Shown in pieces: positions 35,576 through 45,619 of a stretch of DNA of 52,008 bases. The stretch covers positions 1-52,008 of the forward strand of contig NZ_JARBEA010000012.1 of the NCBI RefSeq assembly GCF_028863945.1, given 5' to 3'. Both the position numbers and the translations under genes were made by a program. The DNA is from Jeotgalibaca caeni (GTDB lineage: Bacteria; Bacillota; Bacilli; Lactobacillales; Aerococcaceae). Below the pieces are notes generated by a model. It had not been told where the DNA came from and did not search any database. It saw only the letters and a program-made list of their open reading frames with translations. Each line of letters starts with the position of its first letter. The first letter of the stretch is position 1.

Positions 35576-37306
35576 TTGGCTTTAATATGGAAGTACATAA
35601 AAAAATATAAATGGCTGATCTTTCTCAATGTAATTGGGTCTTTCGGATTCATCTTTGTAGAACTGGGATTGCCGACCATGCTGGCACGTCTGATTAATGG
35701 CGCTGTCGTTGGAATTAGCCGCAATCAACTCACCGGAACGATTGGAATGATGATCCTCTTTGTGGTTCTTGGTTTATTGGGGCGGGGAACCGTGGCGTTT
35801 ACGACCAGCAGCTTGACCACCAAAATGGTAGCAGATATGCGGAACGATCTCTACCATAAAATTCAAACTTTTTCACATCAAGAGTTTGACCAACTAGGCG
35901 TTTCGTCGTTAGTAACGAGAGTAACGAATGACGCATTCGTCTTGATGCAGTTTAGTCAGATGGTGTTGCGAATGGGGTTAGCAACCATCTTAATGATGTT
36001 TGCCAGCTTCTACATGATTTTTATTACCAGCCGTTCCCTCTCAGCCGTATTAATTCCTGCTTTTCCGGTTTTACTAATTTCCGTTATAATCATCGGGAAA
36101 AAATCACGGCCCCTGTCAGAGGCGCAACAAGGAAATTTGGACCGCATCAACCTCAGCTTACGGGAAACGTTGGCGGGTCTTCGCGTCGTTCGGGCTTTTG
36201 TGCGGGAACGATTCATGGTGGAGCGCTTCGATACCGTCAATGCAGCGTACAGTACGGTAAGTAAAAAGTTGTTCTACTTGATGGCTTGGACGCAACCAAT
36301 CTTCTCACTTGTCATTAATCTCATTATCATTGGGATTGTTTGGTTTGGAGCTGGACTTTTGGAGACTGGAAACTTAGAAATAGGAACCATGGTTGCTTAT
36401 ATCGAATACAGTTTTCACGCACTCTATTCATTCTTAAACTTTGCGATTGTATTTATGATGTACCCACGTGCAGCTGTGTCCGCTCGTCGGATTCAAGAAG
36501 TATTCGATACTGAAAGCTCCATTTCGCCGAACGAAACTGGAGTTACAGAAAGCGAAACACATGGATTCATCCGTTTTGAAAATGTATCGTTCTCTTATCC
36601 TGGTAATCAGGAAACGCCTGTTATCGAAGGAATTAACTTTGAAGCAGGACCTGGACAAACCATCGCCTTCATTGGTAGTACCGGGAGCGGGAAGTCTACC
36701 ATTCTTCAATTGATTCCACGTTTCTATGATGTGACCAAAGGAAGAATTTTAATTGATGGTCATGACGTAAGAGACTATAACTTAAAAGCATTGCGCCAAA
36801 AAATTGGCTACATCCCGCAAAAAACACTCCTCTTTACTGGAACGATTGCGGAGAACTTGCGCTACGGGAAAGGGGACGCTTCTCATCCTGAATTAGAAGA
36901 AGCTTCTGAAATTTCCCAAGCAACGGATTTTATTTTGCAAAAATCCAAACACTTTGAGGAACACTTGTCAGAAGGGGGAAGCAACCTCTCTGGTGGACAG
37001 AAGCAACGTCTGTCGATTGCTCGTGCGGTAGTCAGAAAACCAGATTTCTATATATTCGATGACAGTTTCTCAGCGCTGGATTATCAGACCGATATGCGTC
37101 TGCGCCGCAGATTGAAACAAGAGACCGGGCAGTCTACCGTTATTATCGTAGCGCAACGTGTCTCAACGATTATGCATGCTGATAAAATTATTGTATTGAA
37201 CGAAGGAAAAGTAGTAGCAGAAGGTACGCACCGTGAGTTGCTTGAAACGAGTCCGATTTACTATGACATTGCTGCTTCTCAAATGCGGAAGGAGGAATTG
37301 GCATGA
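35576..37306 (+). CDS. Heterodimeric ABC exporter, subunit with degenerate ATP site
   Basis: Half of a type IV ABC exporter (576 residues; LmrC/YheI-like), with six membrane helices in the first 320 residues and a C-terminal ATPase. Walker A GSTGSGKST and signature LSGGQKQR are intact. The catalytic Glu is Asp (YIFDDSFSALD) and the switch His is Gln (IIVAQRVST), as in the non-catalytic site of heterodimeric exporters. TTG 35576 is favoured because GGGGG lies eight bases upstream and LIWKYIKKYK fits homologous N-termini; ATG 35561 is the alternative. TATAAT at 35545-35550 may be the promoter. The substrate is unknown, perhaps drugs or peptides. Confidence 0.88.
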   Translation: MALIWKYIKKYKWLIFLNVIGSFGFIFVELGLPTMLARLINGAVVGISRNQLTGTIGMMILFVVLGLLGRGTVAFTTSSLTTKMVADMRNDLYHKIQTFSHQEFDQLGVSSLVTRVTNDAFVLMQFSQMVLRMGLATILMMFASFYMIFITSRSLSAVLIPAFPVLLISVIIIGKKSRPLSEAQQGNLDRINLSLRETLAGLRVVRAFVRERFMVERFDTVNAAYSTVSKKLFYLMAWTQPIFSLVINLIIIGIVWFGAGLLETGNLEIGTMVAYIEYSFHALYSFLNFAIVFMMYPRAAVSARRIQEVFDTESSISPNETGVTESETHGFIRFENVSFSYPGNQETPVIEGINFEAGPGQTIAFIGSTGSGKSTILQLIPRFYDVTKGRILIDGHDVRDYNLKALRQKIGYIPQKTLLFTGTIAENLRYGKGDASHPELEEASEISQATDFILQKSKHFEEHLSEGGSNLSGGQKQRLSIARAVVRKPDFYIFDDSFSALDYQTDMRLRRRLKQETGQSTVIIVAQRVSTIMHADKIIVLNEGKVVAEGTHRELLETSPIYYDIAASQMRKEELA

Positions 37307-39087
37307 ATGTGAACGAACCGAAGAAAGTGACCGATCTCTTTCGTCTGTGGCAATACTTGAAAAATTACCGGATTGCCTTTTTTGCCGCTATTTTCTTAAC
37401 GATTCTGATGTCCATCATGTCCGTTATTGAACCGTATATTTTAGGATTAGGAATTACCGAACTTGGGAAAAACATAGCCGACATATTGAGCGGTGTACCG
37501 GGAGCGAGCATTAACTATGATTATTTGAAATGGGTTTTGTTCCTTTATTTCATTCGAGGGCTCTGCTATCAATCCACCAACTTCTTCTCGCAACGTTTGA
37601 TGACAAAGGTTGTCCAATCATCGATGAACGATTTGCGGGCGGACTTAGACAATAAGATTAATCGATTACCGGTTTCCTTCTTTGACAGCCAATCATTAGG
37701 AGACATTTTGAGTCGTGTGACAAATGATGTGGACTCCATTTCCAATGCGTTGCAACAATCGCTCTTGCAAGTCGTAAATGCAATTTTAGGAATTACCTTC
37801 GCATTGTCGATGCTCCTATTTATTAGCTGGAGATTGACACTCATTGCGCTTGTTATGATTCCGTTGTCCTATATCATCTCGAAAAAAGTGACAAACCTGT
37901 CCCAGCCTTATTTCCGGGCGCAGGCGAAGCATTTAGGAGAACTAAATGGATTTGTTCAAGAAAACTTGACCGGGTTCTCTGTCGTGAAATTATATGGTAA
38001 AGAAGAGGACTCCGTAGATGAGTTCCAAAAAATTAATTCTTCCTTACAAAAAGCGGGGTTCAAAGCAGCCTTTATCTCTGGATTGATGACGCCTTTGACC
38101 GCATTGGTTTCAAATGGCGCATATATTTCCATTGCCGTACTAGGAATAGTAGAAGTACTAGCTGGCACGATGACGATTGGGAATGTACAGGCTGCTGCCC
38201 AATATGTATGGCAAATCAATCAGCCAATCACCATGATTACGCAGTTGTCCGCTATCATCCAGTCAGCTGCCGCAGCAACACAGCGGATCTTTGGCTTCTT
38301 AGATGAAGAAGAAATGCAAGAAGATGCGCAAAAACCGTTGACGATGGATGTTCAAGGAACTATTTCTTTCGAAAATGTTTCCTTCAGTTATCATCCTGAC
38401 CAGCCGCTCATAAAAGACTTCAATGTAGATGTGAAGAGTGGGGAGACCGTAGCGATTGTTGGCCCAACTGGAGCAGGTAAAACGACCATGATCAACTTGC
38501 TGATGCGTTTTTACGATGTAGATTCTGGTTCCATCAAGCTGGATGGCCATGATATTCGAGACTTTTCTCGTCAAGATTACCGGTCACAGTTTGGTATGGT
38601 CTTGCAGGATGCTTGGTTGTATCAAGACAGTATCAAGGAAAATATCCGTTTCGGAAATTTGGATGCGAGCGACGATGATGTAAGACGTGCCGCCGAAGCA
38701 GCGAACGTGGACCACTTCATCCAAACGCTCAGCGATGGGTACGATACGGTTATTAACCAAGAAGCTTCCAACATTTCTCTCGGCCAAAAACAATTATTGA
38801 CCATCGCAAGAACCTTTATTGCCGATCCGAAAGTATTGATTTTGGATGAAGCAACCAGTTCCGTTGATACAAGACTAGAAGCGATGATTCAAAAAGCAAT
38901 GAAAAAAATCATGCAGGGTAGAACCAGCTTCGTTATTGCCCACCGACTTTCTACGATTCGTGATGCAGACCTCATTCTCGTAATGGATCAAGGTCAAATC
39001 ATCGAGCAAGGAACCCATAATGAATTGATTGCGAAAGAAGGATTCTACTACCGCCTCTATAACAGTCAATTCCAACAACAAGATTAA
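37303..39087 (+). CDS. Heterodimeric ABC exporter, catalytic subunit
   Basis: The partner half-transporter (594 residues; LmrD/YheH-like). Six membrane helices precede an ATPase with Walker A GPTGAGKTT, Walker B VLILDEATSSVD and an intact switch His in IAHRLST. Its signature is altered to ISLGQKQ. The catalytic site therefore uses this subunit's Walker motifs with the other's LSGGQ, leaving the second site degenerate. The start overlaps the first subunit by four bases (ATGA), which favours equimolar synthesis. Confidence 0.92.
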   Translation: MNVNEPKKVTDLFRLWQYLKNYRIAFFAAIFLTILMSIMSVIEPYILGLGITELGKNIADILSGVPGASINYDYLKWVLFLYFIRGLCYQSTNFFSQRLMTKVVQSSMNDLRADLDNKINRLPVSFFDSQSLGDILSRVTNDVDSISNALQQSLLQVVNAILGITFALSMLLFISWRLTLIALVMIPLSYIISKKVTNLSQPYFRAQAKHLGELNGFVQENLTGFSVVKLYGKEEDSVDEFQKINSSLQKAGFKAAFISGLMTPLTALVSNGAYISIAVLGIVEVLAGTMTIGNVQAAAQYVWQINQPITMITQLSAIIQSAAAATQRIFGFLDEEEMQEDAQKPLTMDVQGTISFENVSFSYHPDQPLIKDFNVDVKSGETVAIVGPTGAGKTTMINLLMRFYDVDSGSIKLDGHDIRDFSRQDYRSQFGMVLQDAWLYQDSIKENIRFGNLDASDDDVRRAAEAANVDHFIQTLSDGYDTVINQEASNISLGQKQLLTIARTFIADPKVLILDEATSSVDTRLEAMIQKAMKKIMQGRTSFVIAHRLSTIRDADLILVMDQGQIIEQGTHNELIAKEGFYYRLYNSQFQQQD

Positions 39088-39162
39088 AAATTATGCTTGT
39101 CAAAATAATCAACATATGATTAAATATTGGTTGTGGCAATGAAAGCTGCTACAACCAATTAC

Positions 39163-39235
39163 GGGGGCATAGCTCAGCTGGGAGAGTGCTTGGCTGGCAG
39201 CCAAGAGGTCAGGGGTTCGATCCCCCTTGTCTCCA
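39163..39235 (+). tRNA. tRNA-Ala (anticodon GGC)
   Basis: A 73-nt cloverleaf. Acceptor GGGGGCA pairs with TGTCTCC and contains the G3-U70 pair that identifies alanine tRNAs. The anticodon arm is CTTGG-CTGGCAG-CCAAG with GGC at 39196-39198. The T-loop GGGGTTCGATCCCC is standard and the discriminator is A. CCA is not encoded. Confidence 0.97.
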
Positions 39236-39241
39236 TACGAT

Positions 39242-39295
39242 AGAAACGTTGATCCAACAGACTTTTAGGCCTGTTGTATCAACGTTTCTTTTTAT
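39242..39295 (+). terminator. Terminator after tRNA-Ala
   Basis: AGAAACGTTGAT (39242-39253) pairs with ATCAACGTTTCT (39278-39289), with inner AACAG/CTGTT, then T-rich. Confidence 0.9.
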
Positions 39296-39308
39296 TTATT
39301 TTTGTTCG

Positions 39309-39463
39309 TGGGGCAGGAATGGGGCAGAAGAGGAATAAGATACTGTAAGATGGCTATTTCTAAAGTATATATTCTTGTAATACAATTCCCTCTACCTTGG
39401 CACCATAAGCTCCCAAGCTTACATGCCAAGGTTTTCTCTTTGCCCCAATGAAGGCTATCTTAC
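39309..39463 (+). repeat. Repeat-rich spacer between tRNA-Ala and Y-family polymerase gene
   Basis: TGGGGCAG occurs twice 11 bp apart (39309 and 39320). TGGGGCAGAAGAG (39320-39332) is nearly complementary to CTCTTTGCCCCA (39436-39447), and GTAAGATGGC (39345-39354) to GCTATCTTAC (39454-39463). A strong hairpin, ACCTTGGCA (39394-39402) with TGCCAAGGT (39424-39432) and inner TAAGCT/AGCTTA, is followed by TTTTCTCTTT. No coding potential is evident. It could be a worn attachment site or a small mobile-element relic. Confidence 0.5.
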
Positions 39464-40737
39464 CCCTGATGCCCCCCAACCAGAGTCGCACGCTTAATTG
39501 CTGTAGCACCAGAAGTCAAACTGCTGGCATGTACCAAGGCAGGGTAGCCGTACTTGCGCCGGATCCGATCAACGGTTCGCTCTAGTTCCTCTTGGAGCAA
39601 GGTGCTTTCGGGTGGTTCGAATAGGTTAAATTGCAATAAGGACTTTGGAGCAACTTTTCCACAGCTGATGGCGACGTTACGGACCGGTTGCCCGCGGTAG
39701 TGGCGCCGGAAAATGTGCAGGCATTCTTCGATAATGACTTTGCTGCTGGAAGTGGGATGGACGTTCACTTGATGAGCGAAGCCAGGATCAGCTATATCAG
39801 GAGAAAACCCCACTCGTAAATGAATGACGTTTGTCTCTACTTCATGGGCGCGCAACCGAGCGGCTACTTGATCGGCCATTTCACGAATGACCACTTCTAG
39901 CTCATATTGATTTACATAGACGCGTGGAAGGACCTGGCTTTTACTGAAGGCTTTTGATGCTGGTAAAAAGCGCTTGGAAAGAATGCTGCGATCGATGCCG
40001 TGTGCATGGAAGAAAAGTTGCTCCCCAATTACGCCGTACATTTTCTTCAGCGCATGAATGTCAGCTTGAGCCAAATCATGAATAGAAGAGACGCCCGCTT
40101 TCAATAATCTTCGTTCGGTGCGGACACCAATCCCCCACATATCCGTCAGCTGCTTCATTCCCCATACTTTATCGCTCACATCCTTATAGCGCCACTCTGC
40201 TAGATAGGAAGGGTGGTTACTCTTTGCCTCTTCATCCAAAGCTAACTTTGCCAACAAGGGATTGTCGCCGATTCCAATCGTAGCAATCAACCCAAATTTT
40301 TCATGAATCGCATATTGAATTTTCTTGGCAATTTCTCTGGTAGTTCCATGAATAGCATGAGAACGAGTAACATCGAGAAACGATTCATCGATACTATAAA
40401 TATGCAGATCTTCTTCAGCGACAAACTGTAAGTAAAGATGGTTGATTTGCTGGTTGATTTCTAAGTACTGAGCCATTCGGGGAGCGACTGTGTAGATGTG
40501 TGATTGAGGCGGAATTTCGTCACCTCTTGAACCGGTCTTCAGGCCATACTGCTTCTTTACAAAAGGGGAGGCGGCCAAGATAAGTCCACCGCCCTGTTCC
40601 TTCCTGCTGATAACGGCAATAGACGTATCGCGTGGATGAAGGTTTCGGTGAACTGCCTCAACGGATGCGAAGAAGGATTGAATATCAATACAAAGAATAT
40701 CTCTCGATGGTTCGTTCGAATAATCCATATAAATCAT
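39460..40737 (-). CDS. Y-family DNA polymerase (UmuC/UvrX type)
   Basis: A translesion polymerase of 425 residues, closer to phage UvrX, YqjW and plasmid UmuC-like proteins than to DinB. The palm has CIDIQSFFASVEA (first catalytic Asp, steric region) and YSIDESFLDV with the catalytic SIDE; the thumb has MWGIGVRTERRLLKAGV (HhH). The C-terminal little finger ends with a short basic tail ATAIKRATLVGGHQG, not a clear beta-clamp motif; QFNLF (about residue 370) is a candidate clamp-binding peptide. A perfect LexA box covers its promoter, so it should be damage-inducible. Confidence 0.92.
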   Translation of the reverse strand: MIYMDYSNEPSRDILCIDIQSFFASVEAVHRNLHPRDTSIAVISRKEQGGGLILAASPFVKKQYGLKTGSRGDEIPPQSHIYTVAPRMAQYLEINQQINHLYLQFVAEEDLHIYSIDESFLDVTRSHAIHGTTREIAKKIQYAIHEKFGLIATIGIGDNPLLAKLALDEEAKSNHPSYLAEWRYKDVSDKVWGMKQLTDMWGIGVRTERRLLKAGVSSIHDLAQADIHALKKMYGVIGEQLFFHAHGIDRSILSKRFLPASKAFSKSQVLPRVYVNQYELEVVIREMADQVAARLRAHEVETNVIHLRVGFSPDIADPGFAHQVNVHPTSSSKVIIEECLHIFRRHYRGQPVRNVAISCGKVAPKSLLQFNLFEPPESTLLQEELERTVDRIRRKYGYPALVHASSLTSGATAIKRATLVGGHQG

Positions 40738-40761
40738 GCGCCACGCCTCCTAACTACTTTC

Positions 40762-40790
40762 ATTATAGGAACATATGTTCTTTTTGTAAA
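40762..40790 (-). promoter_or_regulatory. SOS-regulated promoter with LexA/DinR box
   Basis: On the minus strand TTTACA (-35, 40785-40790) and TATAAT (-10, 40762-40767) have a 17-base spacer that contains GAACATATGTTC (40769-40780), a perfect GAAC-N4-GTTC Gram-positive SOS box. Confidence 0.9.
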
Positions 40791-40793
40791 TAC

Positions 40794-40823
40794 AAAAAAC
40801 TCCTACTCATTAAAAAGTAGGAG
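40794..40823 (-). terminator. Terminator of def
   Basis: On the minus strand CTCCTACT and AGTAGGAG arms are followed by six T. It separates def from the SOS promoter. Confidence 0.88.
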
Positions 40824-40836
40824 CTGATAAGAAAAA

Positions 40837-41397
40837 TTAACCAATTACTGTTACTTCATCATCTAAATCAAACGGGCTCTTCTCATTGATATAGTCATAG
40901 AACATGACCCCATTCAAGTGGTCAATTTCATGCTGAATGACAATGGCAGGGTATCCCTTGAAACGCTTCTTGAATGATTTTCCTTCTCGATCTTGGTACG
41001 TCACGGTAACGCGGCTATGACGCACGACAAAACCTGGGACTTCCCGGTCTACGGAAAGGCATCCTTCTCCGTCTTTCAAACACGCCGATTCGACCGAATG
41101 GCTAACAATTTTAGGGTTGAACATCACTTCTTCTAACTCTGGCGGGTCATCTTCGTACTCACCCGGAATCAGGAGGGCAATCATGCGTTTTGAAATAGCT
41201 AACTGAGGTGCAGCGAGTCCAACGCCGGCACGTAACTCGTACTTTTCTGCCAATTCAGGATCTTGACTATTTTTCAAAAAAGTCATCATATCCTTGGCTA
41301 ATTTTTGGTCTTCATTTGTTAACGGGAAGGAAACTTGCTCTGCGACTTCACGTAGAGCAGGGTGACCTTCTCGAACGATATCATTCATCGTAATCAT
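40837..41397 (-). CDS. def: Peptide deformylase
   Basis: Removes the N-formyl group from nascent proteins (186 residues, Gram-positive type 2). All three active-site motifs are present: [14 protein letters not shown] (metal Cys) and QHEIDHLNG (HExxH). ATG 41397, nine bases after AAAGG, gives the usual [11 protein letters not shown] start; the upstream ATG at 41406 abuts the ribosome-binding site. Confidence 0.97.
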   Translation of the reverse strand: MITMNDIVREGHPALREVAEQVSFPLTNEDQKLAKDMMTFLKNSQDPELAEKYELRAGVGLAAPQLAISKRMIALLIPGEYEDDPPELEEVMFNPKIVSHSVESACLKDGEGCLSVDREVPGFVVRHSRVTVTYQDREGKSFKKRFKGYPAIVIQHEIDHLNGVMFYDYINEKSPFDLDDEVTVIG

Positions 41398-41473
41398 GAC
41401 AGACATCCTTTCTTGATTCTATTCATCAATTTATCTTACTATAAGTTTTGTGAAAAAGCGAAAGAAAATCTTG

Positions 41474-41502
41474 TTGTTATTTGGCATAAAACACGGTAAA
41501 AT
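41474..41502 (+). promoter_or_regulatory. gdhA promoter
   Basis: TTGTTA (41474-41479) and TAAAAT (41497-41502) are 17 bases apart. Confidence 0.65.
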
Positions 41503-41504
41503 AA

Positions 41505-42887
<1,383 letters not shown>

Positions 42888-42895
42888 GTAGAAAG

Positions 42896-42939
42896 AGAGC
42901 AGGAAACGGGAAATAACAGCTGTTTTCCTGCTCTTTTTA
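42896..42939 (+). terminator. Terminator after gdhA
   Basis: AGAGCAGGAAA (42896-42906) and TTTCCTGCTCT (42924-42934) are followed by a T-run. Confidence 0.88.
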
Positions 42940-43290
42940 ATTAGAATTTTCTCATCTTCTTTTTGTGATAAAACGAACAAGTTGTTTCGATGCTCTCTGG
43001 TAAAAGAGAAAACAAGGAGAAAGTAAAATGAGAATTTCACAAGAAAGAAACAGCAGAAAAGCTGGCCTGTCCCTATGTTTAAGAAGATATCATGTAGATT
43101 TCGATGATAGATATAATACAGTTCGAAAAGGTGGTTGTAACAGAAGGTTCACATCAAAATGAGGGAGTATGAGGAAGAAAAAATAGAACGAAACAAAAAA
43201 TACATCGTTTTCAATTCGTTCATTTTTTAACAAAAGAGGGTGTGTCAATCGTTTTCATTGTTGTGATAACAGAGAAATAAGAAAAAATAA
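42940..43290 (+). other. Upstream region of the pdh operon: possible peptide and cre-like sites
   Basis: An AT-rich 350-bp stretch without a clear gene. ATG 43029, preceded by AAGGAG at good spacing, opens a frame of only 17 codons ending at 43082. A TATAAT at 43112-43117 lacks a -35. ATCGTTTTCA occurs at 43204-43213 and 43248-43257, 44 bases apart, and matches the core of catabolite-response elements (C-G...T...CA) though the left half-site is poor. CcpA control of pdh is plausible in fermentative Firmicutes but not shown here. Confidence 0.4.
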
Positions 43291-43330
43291 ACGTCTCAGC
43301 CTTGCATTACGGACGTCTCAGTGGTAAATT
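43291..43330 (+). promoter_or_regulatory. pdh operon promoter with direct repeats
   Basis: TTGCAT (43302-43307) and TAAATT (43325-43330) have a 17-base spacer. ACGTCTCAG occurs at 43291-43299, just upstream of the -35, and again at 43313-43321, inside the spacer; the 22-bp period places both on one DNA face. This looks like a regulator-binding site of unknown identity. Confidence 0.55.
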
Positions 43331-43354
43331 AAGAGGGTGAAGTAACAAAAATAA

Positions 43355-44536
<1,182 letters not shown>

Positions 44537-44538
44537 TC

Positions 44539-45516
44539 ATGGCACAAAAAACAATGATTCAAGCCATCACAGATGCGTTGGCACATGAACTTGAAAATGA
44601 TCCAAATGTCTTGGTTTTTGGAGAGGACGTTGGTAAAAACGGAGGTGTATTCCGTGCTACTCAAGGACTCCAAGAACAATTTGGTGAAGACCGTGTATTC
44701 GATACTCCTTTAGCAGAATCTGGTATCGGTGGTCTAGCAATCGGTTTAGCGCTAGAAGGTTTCCGTCCAGTTCCAGAAATCCAATTCTTCGGATTCGTAT
44801 TTGAAGTAATGGATTCAATCGTAGCTCAAATGGCTCGTTACCGTTACCGTATGGGCGGAACTCGTCAAATGCCGATCGTTGTTCGTTCCCCATTCGGTGG
44901 CGGCGTACACACTCCAGAATTGCACTCTGACAACCTAGAAGGTTTGATTGCACAATCTCCTGGTGTGAAGGTAGTTATCCCTTCAAACCCTTACGATGCA
45001 AAAGGTCTGATGATCTCTGCAATCCGTGACAACGACCCAGTTGTTTACTTAGAGCATATGAAACTATATCGTTCGTTCCGTGAGGAAGTTCCTGATGAAG
45101 CATACACTGTTCCACTAGGAAAAGCGGCTATTACTCGTGAGGGAGCAGATGTATCGGTTATCACTTACGGTGCAATGGTTCGTGAAGCAGTGAAAGCAGC
45201 AGAAAAACTTGAAAAAGAAGGAATCTCTGTTGAAGTTGTGGACTTGCGTACAATCGCTCCTCTAGACGTAGAAACAATCATCGCTTCTGTTGAAAAAACA
45301 GGACGCGTAGTAGTTGTTCAAGAAGCACAACGTCAAGCTGGTGTTGGTGCAATGGTAATGGCTGAGATCTCAGAACGTGCTATTCTTTCCTTGGAAGCTC
45401 CAATCGGACGTGTTGCTGCTCCTGATACAGTATTCCCATTCGGACAAGCTGAAAATGACTGGTTGCCAAACGCAACAGACATCGAAAACAAAATTAAAGA
45501 AGTATACAACTTCTAA
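44539..45516 (+). CDS. pdhB: Pyruvate dehydrogenase E1 component, beta subunit
   Basis: A transketolase-like subunit (325 residues) that completes the E1 alpha2-beta2 active site. Landmarks are [16 protein letters not shown], the [17 protein letters not shown] segment and the C-terminal domain [12 protein letters not shown] hairpin lies in the 103-bp gap before pdhC. Confidence 0.97.
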   Translation: MAQKTMIQAITDALAHELENDPNVLVFGEDVGKNGGVFRATQGLQEQFGEDRVFDTPLAESGIGGLAIGLALEGFRPVPEIQFFGFVFEVMDSIVAQMARYRYRMGGTRQMPIVVRSPFGGGVHTPELHSDNLEGLIAQSPGVKVVIPSNPYDAKGLMISAIRDNDPVVYLEHMKLYRSFREEVPDEAYTVPLGKAAITREGADVSVITYGAMVREAVKAAEKLEKEGISVEVVDLRTIAPLDVETIIASVEKTGRVVVVQEAQRQAGVGAMVMAEISERAILSLEAPIGRVAAPDTVFPFGQAENDWLPNATDIENKIKEVYNF

Positions 45517-45533
45517 TCAGAATGAATGAGATG

Positions 45534-45573
45534 AGAGTAAATACGGTTCTGCTTTAGAACTGTATTTTCTCTT
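45534..45573 (+). other. Intercistronic hairpin between pdhB and pdhC
   Basis: AATACGGTTCT (45540-45550) pairs with AGAACTGTATT (45556-45566), one G-T pair and a five-base loop, extended by GAG/CTC. A pyrimidine-rich tail TTCTCTTCT follows. It may attenuate transcription or mark an RNA-processing site. Confidence 0.6.
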
Positions 45574-45619
45574 CTATTGTGAAGACGAACGAAGATCTAA
45601 ATGAAGGGATGTTAAAATA

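Noticed and set aside
39296-39460. Remnant of a phage integrase gene beside tRNA-Ala
   Set aside because: The GGGGCAG repeats reminded me of sequences near phage attachment sites, but no integrase residues can be read in any frame and no duplicate of the tRNA 3' end is visible.
43112-43117. Additional pdh promoter at this TATAAT
   Set aside because: No -35 at acceptable spacing and over 300 bases from pdhA; the TTGCAT/TAAATT pair at 43302-43330 is better.
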